From Priapulus caudatus (taxonomy: Eukaryota; Priapulida; Priapulimorpha; Priapulimorphida; Priapulidae), in NCBI RefSeq assembly GCF_000485595.1, contig NW_014577968.1:57772-97858 (forward strand): a DNA stretch of 40,087 nucleotides. The letters run 5' to 3'. A program made the position numbers and the translations under genes. Below the pieces are notes generated by a model. That model searched no databases, was not told where the DNA came from, and worked only from the letters and a program-made list of their open reading frames with translations. Position 1 is the stretch's first letter. Each line of letters opens with the position of its first letter. Positions 9,302-18,742 of this stretch are shown one piece after another.

Positions 9302-10367
9302 TCTTGAGATTGGGCAAACAGAGGTAAACAGGGCTTGCACACACATATGATTATTAGGATTTCAAATGTTATATCATAACTATAAGGTCGTATACCTTCT
9401 TTCCTCAATGTGTTTGGCACCTTTGTATAAATATTAAATGATTATAATAAATAATTGGATAAATATGAGATAAATCTCTTCCTAGTTTGCACCACGCATG
9501 CCACACACTCGCTATGAGCGGTTGTTGAATCACCGACTGTTTTCAGTTTGCCCAATCTTGAGATTGGTCAGCCAAACTAGGGAATCCGCAGTTTGGGCAG
9601 CACAATCGCTGCACAATCTCGAGATTTTGCAGATTCCAAGTTTGGGTACGACATGGCCACTTCGCTCCCGATACAGGGCTATAGAACAACATATGACTAG
9701 AATCTGAGAATAATGTTTACAGCGTTGCTGGCAACGTTGTAGTTCGTGGCACAATAAAAAAATTACCCTAGCCTGCAACGTAAACGTCTATTTGTTAAGG
9801 ATACTCTCAAGGTTTTAGGCAAAATTTTACCGATTTTTCATTTTCGACGTTATTCGATGGCTAACACTATGTGCCACCACTGTATATGCTCATTTCTCCA
9901 TATAACGGTACATGTGAACTTTTAGAGCGTTTTGATTGCCCGCGTACACGTGTAGTGAGCAGCAGCTGACGTCACTGATGACGTCAGAGACATGATACAA
10001 CCAGAATTTTCATGATATTCACTAAGCCAGTATCATTCAGTGTCAACCCTCCTACAGCTGTCATCTGCCAGTGATAGTTGAAATTGCCGCGCGACCGAAA
10101 ATAGTCCTGCTTCCCTTGTTACACACCTTGCATTTAGGCGCGTGTTTGTTGACACATAGCTTAGTAACGGCATGCAGTACACATCGTACGTGCGTTTTGC
10201 ATGGAAGTGCGGTGGTAACCTCATAATTTCTCACAATTTCTCAAGGTGCATGGAACATATTACCAATTTAGTGGTGTCAGTTAGTCATGGATATGTCGCA
10301 GTAAGTACTAACAGTAGATATTTCACATACGTTCACCCATTTTGCACACAGGCGGTCAATCATTGTG
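9302..10367. other. Intergenic, no gene recognised
   Basis: Short open frames at 9498-9778 and 10033-10459 have no recognisable domain or splice context. Two full cAMP-response-element palindromes are listed separately. Confidence 0.55.
9967..9986. promoter_or_regulatory. Two tandem CRE palindromes (TGACGTCA)
   Basis: TGACGTCA at 9967-9974 and again at 9979-9986, 12 bp apart start to start. This is the consensus CREB/ATF site. No gene start is visible nearby, so its target is unknown. Confidence 0.4.
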
Positions 10368-10377
10368 NNNNNNNNNN
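10368..10377. other. Assembly gap, 10 N
   Basis: Ten N bases at the start of a (TG)n run that continues to 10427. The gap probably marks an unresolved microsatellite length. Confidence 0.99.
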
Positions 10378-10428
<51 letters not shown>

Positions 10429-10655
10429 CGTGTCCAAACTATATGTATGTGCTGTATAGGTGTGTTTATAAATACATATGGATTGAAATGTGTCGTTCCA
10501 AAATATTCTAGAACTAATATTTTTGATACCATGTATGTAATGATGTATGTGCAACATCTGGAAATAAAAAAAATAAAAACATAAAAAGTTCTTTATACAC
10601 GCGTGCGTGCATGTGCGTGCACGCAGTATTAATATCAATGTAAAATATATCTTAT

Positions 10656-10679
10656 CGTCCCTGGTTGGACTCGAACCAA

Positions 10680-10712
<33 letters not shown>

Positions 10713-10729
10713 AATTGCGCCACAGAGAC
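10656..10729 (-). tRNA. tRNA-Asn-GTT: tRNA-Asn (GTT)
   Basis: Same 74-nt sequence as the 5833 gene, with intact A and B boxes and anticodon GTT at 10695-10693. TTTT terminator at 10645-10642 (minus strand). It lies in the first 150-bp tandem unit and looks functional. Confidence 0.97.
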
Positions 10730-10807
10730 TTACAATGAAGTTCTTCATACACGCGTGCGTGCATGTGCGTGCACGCAGTATTAATATCAATGTAAAATAT
10801 ATCATAT

Positions 10808-10831
10808 CGTCCCTGGTTGGACTCGAACCAA

Positions 10832-10864
<33 letters not shown>

Positions 10865-10881
10865 AATTGCGCCACAGAGAC
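10808..10881 (-). tRNA. tRNA-Asn-GTT: tRNA-Asn (GTT)
   Basis: Same 74-nt sequence as the 5833 gene, anticodon GTT at 10847-10845, B box intact. TTTT terminator near 10797-10794. It lies in the second tandem unit. A LINE fragment begins about 30 bp upstream of its 5' end. Confidence 0.97.
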
Positions 10882-10910
10882 TTACGATGCAGTTGTTCAT
10901 ACACCACATT

Positions 10911-12150
10911 CACACAAGTTCTTTGAATTTATATGGAATAAACCGCGAGGCAAGATAAAACGAAAAGTAACTATGAAAAATATTGCAGACGGTGGCCTGC
11001 AAATGGTAAATTTGGGTTGCTTTATTCAAAGTCTAAAATCTCCTGGATAAAGAGATACATATCAAATGAAGGAGCGTGGACATACTTCTTACAGACTTAT
11101 TCTTGAGTGGTGCCCAAAACACACACAAAATCCAGATGGCTAACTCATTCTGGAAAGATGTGCTAAACGCGTGGACGGAATTTAATAACAAAATAATGTA
11201 CACCTATCACAGTGGATGACATTTTCACCCAACCACTTTGGCATAATAGTTACATAAATATAGATTTAATAAAACCATGGCAAAGAAAGGGTATATCCAT
11301 GTCTTGTCAGACATTTGCTCTTCTGATGGAAATTTGATGACGCTTCAAGAGCTAAAAGACTATTACAAAAGAAAAGGCACCTACTTAGATATACTAAGAC
11401 TAAAACACAGTATATACCACAAGAATGGACGACATCTATTCGGGGTCATACACCAACACTCAGACCGCACATAATGCCATCTGTAAAGATACTGTGCAGT
11501 AATAAAAAAGGTTGTAAACAATGTCTTGACAAAATCACATATGGAAGTCTTGAAATCTCAGCGAAAATGGATAACAGATCTTACAATGAATGAATACAAC
11601 AAAAGTACATGGACACATGCCTATATAAACTTCCAAACCTAACAACTTTAGATACAAATCTCCGATATTTTCAATATAGGATATTACACAGAATTCTAAC
11701 CACAAACACCTTTCTAAAACTAATCGGTGAGAACTCTGATGACAAATGCACTTTCTGCAGTGAAGAATCGGAAACACTACTGCATCTTATTGTAGAATAT
11801 GTGCCCATGTCCGGACCATCTGGCAATCGTTACACCAATGGCTAATACGATGTGGGTATAGATCTACAACTCCATGCATTTGACAGTGAGGATATAATAC
11901 TGGGTATAAAAAACACAGATTTAATTGTCAATCACTGTATACTACAAACAAAATTTGTAATCTACAGAAGCAGATTGAACAACAGATCGCCAACTTTCCC
12001 GGCAGTCAAAGCCTATCTGAAATTCACAAAAGAAATTAAAAGCTACATAGCCTATACAGACTACAAACAAGATAAATTTCTTGGAAAATGGTTATCTGTA
12101 ATCAGATATTTAGACGAACACTCTACTATTCTATACATCTCACTAACATA
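10911..12150 (+). mobile_element. 5'-truncated, frameshifted LINE (non-LTR retrotransposon) ORF2 C-terminal region
   Basis: Read across several frames, the translation follows the C-terminal third of LINE reverse-transcriptase proteins. It has an F-x-W-x-x-K-P-R start near 10919, a D-G-G-L-Q-M-V-N motif followed by S-L-K and W-I-K-R near 10985-11055, a K-G-Y-I-x-x-L-S-D-I segment at 11285-11330, and a Cys-x2-Cys...H zinc-knuckle-like motif (C-T-F-C, then E-T-L-L-H-L) at about 11748-11790. A last open segment runs 11852-12148. Stops and frameshifts near 11040, 11100, 11474 and 11845 show it is dead. The RT catalytic domain and endonuclease are absent, as expected of a 5'-truncated insertion. 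The clade (L1/Tx1-like or other) is not decided. Confidence 0.83.
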
Positions 12151-12520
12151 GATGCACTTTACTATATATGTTAGAGTCATAAATGAAAGCCGACAACAGA
12201 AACACTAAAATTAAAACAGTAAAACCAGCTGATGTATACATAAACCCTCACTTGTACTCTCTTCTACTAACACAGCTACACTTTGTCTCATTTCTCTCTG
12301 GTTCGCTGCGGAGAAAGAAGTTTCCTTTCTTTTATATGCTTAAACTGCATTGGTAATCTCTCGCCGCTCGGCACATAAATACATCATCAAAACTTGCCCA
12401 AATAGCCAACACTACACCTAAATACGCCCACTGACACACACACAACCAGGAATGATGTAAAATGATTTGGATACACACATTTAAACTTAAAACAAAATAA
12501 ATTAACTTTGTTCTTTTCTT

Positions 12521-12523
<3 letters not shown>
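12151..12523. other. Intergenic DNA 3' of the LINE, nothing recognised
   Basis: May include LINE 3'UTR, but no poly-A tail or target-site duplication is clear. Confidence 0.5.
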
Positions 12524-12593
<70 letters not shown>

Positions 12594-12879
12594 TTTGCTT
12601 CCTCTCTCTCTCTATCTCTCACTTTATTACTCTCTTTCTTTCTTTCTCTCTTATTTGCTCTCTTTGTCCCCACTCGCTCTCTCTCTCTCTCTTTATTTAA
12701 AACATTGAATGCCGAGTTCGCGTATTACTATCTTTATTTTTTCCATTTTCTCTCTCTCTCTCTCTCTCTCTTGCTCTCTCTTAATATCGTCTCTCTCTCT
12801 CTCTCTTGGTTTCTGTCTCTCCCCCTCTCGCTTGCCCTGTCTCTCTGTCTCTCTCGGCCCACCCATTCTCTCTCTATAG

Positions 12880-12914
<35 letters not shown>

Positions 12915-13002
12915 CTCTCGCTCGCTTCTCTCTCTCTCTCTCTCGCGCTCTCTCTCTCCCCCTCTCTCTCTCTCGCTCTCTTCCTTTCTCTCACTGCCCC
13001 GC
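12524..13002. repeat. (CT)n polypyrimidine repeat
   Basis: Long CT dinucleotide runs with short unique islands (for example 12700-12750). All Ser-Leu and Arg-Glu open frames on the two strands are repeat translation. The clean copy of the duplicated locus starts inside this tract at about 12590. Confidence 0.95.
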
Positions 13003-13092
13003 TATCGGCGCGGCATTACTGCAGAGAGCTCACCTTGTTTTGCCTCGTTAGGCAGCCGTAAAGGTGAAGAACGAAGTTACTCTCCGCCGTAG

Positions 13093-13125
13093 TGCATGAT
13101 GATGATGAGGTTGTTGATGATGATA

Positions 13126-13159
<34 letters not shown>

Positions 13160-13167
13160 CATGATGA
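13093..13167. repeat. (GAT)n repeat
   Basis: GAT trinucleotide array, read as poly-His on the minus strand. It is surrounded by about 180 bp of unique DNA (13003-13335) that is shared with 21790-22140. Confidence 0.92.
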
Positions 13168-13335
13168 TGAGAGCACTGGCCGTCACAGCAGCTAGACGGT
13201 GATTAAAACGCCCTGTCACGACGCTAATATCGGAGATGATATTTGATCGAGTGACACACATTACCGCCGCCGCTATACTGCTGCATATGCTACAGATGCG
13301 ATCCCGCGACGCGTACTCAGTCTCATACAGTAGCC

Positions 13336-13428
<93 letters not shown>

Positions 13429-13539
13429 CTCTCTCTCTCTCTTCTCTCGTCTCTTTCTGTTTCTCTTCTCTCTTTCTGTTTCTCTCCTCTCTCTCCCTCT
13501 CTTTCTCTTTCTCTTTTCTTTTCTCTTTCCATTTCTCTC

Positions 13540-13598
<59 letters not shown>

Positions 13599-13660
13599 TC
13601 TGCTCTCCTTCTCTCTCTCTCGTCTCTCCTCTTCTCCTCTCTCTCTCTCTTCTATATATA
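13336..13660. repeat. (CT)n polypyrimidine repeat
   Basis: CT runs ending in a short (TA)n at 13653-13670. No gene. Confidence 0.95.
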
Positions 13661-13689
13661 TATATATATCTAATCTATATTTGAGTTCT

Positions 13690-13700
13690 ATGTATGTATG

Positions 13701-13731
<31 letters not shown>

Positions 13732-13841
13732 TGTATGTTGTAGTTTAGTATGTATGTATGTGTGAGTGTATTGTATGTATGTATGTATGTATGTATGTAT
13801 GTATGTCATTGTATGTATGGTATGTATGTATGTATGCTATG

Positions 13842-13872
<31 letters not shown>

Positions 13873-13952
13873 TGTAGTATGTATGTTTATGTATTGATTG
13901 ATATGTATGTATGTATGATATGTATGTATGTACTGTATGTATGCTATGTATC

Positions 13953-13983
<31 letters not shown>

Positions 13984-14423
13984 TATCATGTACTGTATGA
14001 TGTTGTATGTATTTTATTATGTATGTATGTATCTGTATGTTATGTATGTTGTGTATGTATGTATGTATGTATGTATTGTATGTATGCTATGTATGTATGT
14101 ATTATGCTATGGTATTATGTATGTATGTATGTATGTATGTATGTATGTATGCTATGTATGTATGTAGTATGTATGTATGTATGTGTGTATGTATGGTATG
14201 TATGTATGTATGTATTGTATGTATGATGTATGTATGTATGTATGTATGTATGTGATGTATGTATGTATGTATGCTATGTATGTATGTATGTATGTATGTA
14301 TGTATGTATGTGATGTATGTATGGTATGTATGTATGTATGTATGTATGTACTGTATGTATGTATATTATGTATGTATGTATGTATGTATGTATGTATGTA
14401 TGTATGTATGTATGTATGTATGT

Positions 14424-14455
<32 letters not shown>

Positions 14456-14851
14456 TGTATGTATGTATGTATGTATGTATGTATTGTATGTATGTATGTA
14501 TGTATGTATGTATGTATGTATGTATGTATGTATGTATGTTGTATGTATGTATGTATGTATGTATGAATGTATGTATGTATGTATAGTATGTAGTGTTATG
14601 TATGTTATGTATGTATGTATGTATGTATGTATGTATGTATGTATGTATGTATGTATGTACTGTATGTATGTATGTATGTTATGTATGTATGTATGTATGT
14701 ATGTATGTATGGTATGTATGTATGTATGTATGTATGTATGTATGTATGTAGCTATGTATGTATGTATGTATGTTATGTATGTATGTTATGTATGTATGTA
14801 TGTATGTATGTATGTATGTATGTATGTTATGTATGTATTATGTATGTATGT

Positions 14852-14882
<31 letters not shown>

Positions 14883-14955
14883 TGTATGTAATGTATGTAG
14901 TGTATGTATGTATGTATGTATGGTATGTATGTATGTATGCTATAGTATGTATGTA
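13690..14955. repeat. (TATG)n tetranucleotide satellite, about 1.27 kb
   Basis: Array of TATG units with scattered 1-base slips that shift the phase. In all three frames the repeat reads Met-Tyr-Val-Cys without stops, giving false open frames of up to 207 codons. Confidence 0.97.
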
Positions 14956-14962
14956 CCCTATC

Positions 14963-15411
14963 CAGGCCCGTAGCCAGCTTTATATTGGGGGGGCGGGGGT
15001 TCGTTTTTTCAATGTTGGCAATTTGCTCGGCAGGGGCGTGTACAGGATTTGTACCAGGGGGGGTATACGGTAACCCAAAGTGCGAGCACGCCGCCCCCCT
15101 GAATTTTTTTAAAATTAGACCCTCTCAGATGAGTTCCGGACTCCCTGCGACCCCCCCCCCCTGTCACCCGCCCCTGCTCGGGCCGCGAAGCGACCAGCGA
15201 GGGAGCCAAGCCGACCGAGCGGGGGAGGATGTGGGAGAGGGGTGTTCAATGTTCACCTCCCGCACGATGGAGATTTTGCAATTATACACTAAAATGGAGC
15301 GACCTGACGGTGAAATTCTTGCCAATTTTCAAAAAAAAAGAAGTTTTGTTTGGGGGGCTCGGGGTGGGGGGGGGGTTCGTTCGAACCCCCCCCCCTGGGC
15401 TACGCGGCCTG
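14963..15411 (+). mobile_element. MITE-like element (CAGGCCCGTAGCCAG termini)
   Basis: Begins CAGGCCCGTAGCCAGC and ends with the inverted relative GGGCTACGCGGCCTG. Contains poly-G/poly-C stretches, a self-complementary TTCGTTCGAACCCC segment near the end and no transposase frame. The short open frames across it read G/C runs. Related to the minus-strand element at 5136-5466, which has an independent location, supporting mobility. Confidence 0.72.
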
Positions 15412-15710
15412 CCCTTTTGGACGGCCAAACCCGTTTGCGATTAACAAATTTTTAGAGAGCGATTTCCTATACACGGGAGTGTTCCTAGACGAAAACAAAT
15501 CCGTCAAAAATTCGCTGACCCATTAAACCCCCCATTATATAACGCCCAATTATTAGCCATGGGTGGCTGGCTTATCAAACTGATTTGTAAATATTGATAT
15601 TGTCTGCAGTGTTATTCTCCATTATTACCCAATGTTCCTATTGTGTCCGATTATTAGTAGTATGAATTAGTAGCACGATTTTACCCAGCGCAGCGGGTAC
15701 CCGCAGCTAG
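15412..15710 (+). mobile_element. Possible Helitron-like 3' end
   Basis: Adjoins the MITE-like element and ends with the palindrome GCGGGTACCCGC (15693-15704), then AG and CTAG followed by T. A hairpin close to a CTRR terminus with a following T is typical of Helitron 3' ends. No Rep/helicase frame is present. It is retained in both noisy blocks, except that the first is cut by the N gap. Low confidence without a matching 5' end. Confidence 0.3.
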
Positions 15711-15781
15711 TATATAAGTATATAGCGAACTATCAATCCATTCACCGATCTCTCCCTCTCTCTGTGTCTCTGTCTCTCTGT

Positions 15782-15820
<39 letters not shown>

Positions 15821-16256
15821 TACGCCTCTCTTGCTATTTCCGAGTAGATCGTTGCGTAGCACGGCAAGATAAGATCAGACGGCCAAAGGTCGCCAATAGG
15901 ACGCCTAAAGGATGCCCTACAATTCGCGTAATTGACACGGGCGCTTCCCCCCCCCTCCCCCACCTCGCCTTGCACCGGCCGCTCGCAATTCCATTAGTCA
16001 TGCGTTGATGATTGCTTTCTTCGGCGCACGCGAACTGTTACTGTTCACGAGTCTTCCTCGATTAGATTACATCTCTGGTGAGATGTAAATTCGGGCAGAG
16101 AATGACACCTCGGTGCCGAGTGGTCACTTAAGATCTGATAAAATGGGGAAAAAACGTAACGCTCGGACAAAACAATCGGAGCGAAGAGCCTTCCGTGATG
16201 TATGCATGTTTTGTATGCAGCGTGCGTGCCAGGCGTGCGCCCGCGAACCTAGGTAG

Positions 16257-16257
16257 C

Positions 16258-16298
<41 letters not shown>

Positions 16299-16328
16299 GC
16301 TGCTTGCTGGCTACTATTACTAGTTCTA

Positions 16329-16372
<44 letters not shown>

Positions 16373-16434
16373 TACTACTACTACTACTACTACTGCTGCT
16401 GCTGCTTGTTATTGCTGCTGCTGCTGCTGCCTGC

Positions 16435-16506
<72 letters not shown>

Positions 16507-16578
16507 GCCTTCCACTCACTGACTACTACTGCCTTCCACTCACTGACTACTACTGCCTTCCACTCACTGACTACTACG

Positions 16579-16611
<33 letters not shown>

Positions 16612-16703
16612 CAGGAGTAAGATAATATATAGATCTATATTATCTTACTCCTGCTACTACTACTACTACTGCTGCTGCTGTTGTTATTGCTGTCCTGCTG
16701 CTG

Positions 16704-16775
<72 letters not shown>

Positions 16776-16776
16776 G

Positions 16777-16836
<60 letters not shown>

Positions 16837-17040
16837 TTAACTACTACATACTACTATACTGCTGCCTGCTGTAGTTATTGCTGCTGCTGCTGCTTGCTAC
16901 TACTACTACTACTTACTACTACTACTAGCAATATTTCTTTTACTACTGCTACTACTACTACTCACTACTACTACTACTACTACTACTACTGTTGCTGCTG
17001 CTGGTGGTCGGTTGTTTGTTGTTGCTGCTGCTGCTGGCAT
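16257..17040. repeat. (TTG)n/(CTA)n/(CTG)n trinucleotide block
   Basis: About 780 bp of interrupted trinucleotide repeats, mostly CTA, including a 26-bp unit with GCCTTCCACTCACTGACTAC repeated three times at 16505-16576. It ends 70 bp upstream of a TATA box. All Leu and Tyr open frames here are repeat translation. Confidence 0.95.
16612..16653. repeat. Hairpin inside the CTA repeat
   Basis: CAGGAGTAAGATAATATA is mirrored by TATATTATCTTACTCCTG around an AGATCT-type centre, with one TA insertion in the left arm. It is flanked on both sides by (CTA)n. I cannot find it in the noisy copy (27900-28080). Confidence 0.8.
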
Positions 17041-17112
17041 AGATGGACGCGCGAGGAGTCGCTCCTAACAACACCGACCCACTTAACCGTGCCGCGCCAC
17101 CAGTTGGGGCTC

Positions 17113-17121
17113 TATATAAAG
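17113..17121 (+). promoter_or_regulatory. TATA box of the Gly/Tyr-rich gene
   Basis: TATATAAAG lies in a GC-richer island just after the trinucleotide block. A plausible start site is the CA at 17147-17148, about 35 bp downstream. The element is recognisable in the noisy copy near 28222 (ATATAAGCAG). Confidence 0.55.
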
Positions 17122-17147
17122 CAGCTGATCAGATTAAAATCGTACGC

Positions 17148-17299
17148 ATTACGGTTGGTGTGCCAAACAGCGGACATCGTGCGGGGGTCAGTCGTGTCTC
17201 CGATCCACAGCAGCAGCAAAACGGAAAGACGGATGAGTCGCTAGAAGTGTTCCTGCTTCTCCCACTCCCTTCCTTCGCACACACGAGCAGCAGTAATAC
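17148..17299 (+). other. Predicted 5' untranslated exon of the Gly/Tyr-rich gene
   Basis: Runs from the inferred start site to a perfect GTAAGT donor at 17300. Pairing this donor with the TTTTCCACAG acceptor ending at 17672 gives a 373-bp intron with CAG repeats and AT-rich sequence. The exon has no useful ATG. This arrangement, a short noncoding exon and then an exon opening just before the ATG, is common for secreted structural proteins. Predicted from signals only. Confidence 0.45.
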
Positions 17300-17340
17300 G
17301 TAAGTTATCGCAATCGTGAAGGCTAGCAGCAGTAACAGCG

Positions 17341-17373
<33 letters not shown>

Positions 17374-17694
17374 GTAACAGCAGCAGCAGTAGACGTCGTC
17401 GGCATAAGCGGTTTGCAGCGACATGTAGCATTTGTGTCATTAATTATGGATAATCTGCAAAAGATAGCGAAGAGAATGAAATATAGAAATACTGATTTTA
17501 CCGAGCAAAATTGTATCGATTTATGAATTTTCTATATAATAATATATAAGGAAAAATTGTATATATTTATGTATGTATTATTATATATATACAATATATA
17601 TATGTATATATTTATAAATTTGTATATATATATATATATACACACCTATGTGTGTTCTGTTATTTTCCACAGAATCAGGAATTATTACACCATC

Positions 17695-18542
17695 ATGATG
17701 TGGCAGGCGGTATTCCTAGGACTCGTAACGCTGGCAGGAGCATCGACAGGCTCATACGAACCCGTCAACCTATTTCCCAGCGCTGGATCGGGAGCAAACA
17801 GCAGTCCCAACATCGGTTACGGCACGTTTACGAGCAGTGCAAACGGAGGCTATGGTACTGCCTCGCAAGGCAGCAGCAATGGTTACGGCACCAACAGCCA
17901 AGCTAGCAATGGCTATGGTGTCAGTAACCAAGCTAGCAATGGCTATGGTGTCAGTAACCAAGCTAGCAATGGCTATGGTGTTAGTAACCAAGCGAGCAGT
18001 GGCTACGGTGTTAATAACCAAGGTAGCGATGGCTACGGAAGTAACACCCAAAGCAACACCGGCTATAGTAACAACGGTAACCAAGGCAACGGCGGCTACG
18101 GCATCAGCAACCAACAGCAGAGCACGGGCTACGGCACTCCCGTTCAGGTTAGCGACGGCTACGGCAACGGTAACCAAGGCAACAATAACCAAGGCAACAC
18201 TGGCTACGGCACAGGCAGCCAAAGCTACGGTACCCCATTGGCAACCAACAATAACGTGGGCAGCGGTGGATACGGCAGCAGCAGCAGCAGCACCTACAAC
18301 ATCGGCGGGCTCTCGGCCCAGCCTCTCGCCTCCGGATACGGACAAACAACCAACTTTCCCGACTACGCGACGACGGCGACGTACGGGCCGACGAGCGACG
18401 GTGGTTACCACGCGTCGGGCAATCGTCGGACGCAGGTCAACGTCGACGGCGACGGCAAGCAGGGTGCGTCGCTGTACGGCAGACAGGATGCGGAGAAGAC
18501 GCAGACGCGCTTCGCCTCCAGCGGCTACTCGCTAGGGAGAAG
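17695..18542 (+). CDS. Gly/Tyr-rich secreted repeat protein, signal-peptide exon
   Basis: The exon starts after the acceptor TTTTCCACAG (17672). The ATG pair at 17695/17698 opens a signal peptide (hydrophobic residues 5-15, likely cleavage near Ala16-Ser20). The mature chain is Gly, Tyr, Asn, Ser and Gln rich, with no Cys and low charge. Four 10-residue repeats of the type S-N-G-Y-G-V-S-N-Q-A cover residues 61-100 with variants to about 200; three are near identical at DNA level (30-bp unit). The last 70 residues are less repetitive and more charged. A GTAAGG donor follows at 18543. The exon length leaves two extra bases, one short of a whole codon, while the 3' exon at 30710 needs phase 0. 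The second copy has an extra C near here (GGGAGCAAG) which restores phase, so this copy probably lacks one base. I do not recognise the family; the composition suits an extracellular structural, cuticular or adhesive protein. No chitin-binding domain is seen. Confidence 0.78.
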
Positions 18543-18601
18543 GTAAGGATTCCCGTAGCTTGACGCTCAGTCTCGCAAGTGATGTGTGAAAATCCGAGAA
18601 A

Positions 18602-18742
18602 ATGCGTAGTTACTGCGTAGTTACTGCGTAGTTACTGCGTAGTTAATGCGTAGTTAATGCGTAGTTAATGCGTAGTTAATGCGTAGTTAATGCGTATTTA
18701 ATGCGTAGTTAATGCGTAGTCAATGCGTAGTTAATGCGTAGT
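18602..18742. repeat. 11-bp minisatellite (TGCGTAGTTAA)n
   Basis: About 12 copies of TGCGTAGTTAA/TGCGTAGTTAC directly after the exon, within the predicted second intron. A noisy version occurs at about 29725-29885. Confidence 0.93.

Larger units (their letters stand above)
10588..10887 (-). repeat. Tandem duplication of a 150-bp tRNA-Asn unit
   Basis: Two nearly identical 150-bp units (10588-10737, 10738-10887). Each has a CGTGCGTGCATGTGCGTGCA-type spacer and a whole tRNA-Asn gene. The same spacer flanks the truncated copy at 7223, so the units once formed a longer tRNA array. Confidence 0.93.

Noticed and set aside
13879-14882. Long Met-Tyr-Val-Cys open frames (up to 207 codons)
   Set aside because: A TATG repeat has no stop in any frame. 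The repeat explains the frames and there is no start, signal or splice context.
17770-18535. Antisense (213 codons) and +2 frame (232 codons) over the Gly/Tyr-rich exon
   Set aside because: Shadows of the repetitive coding sequence. Only the frame with signal peptide and splice sites is coherent.
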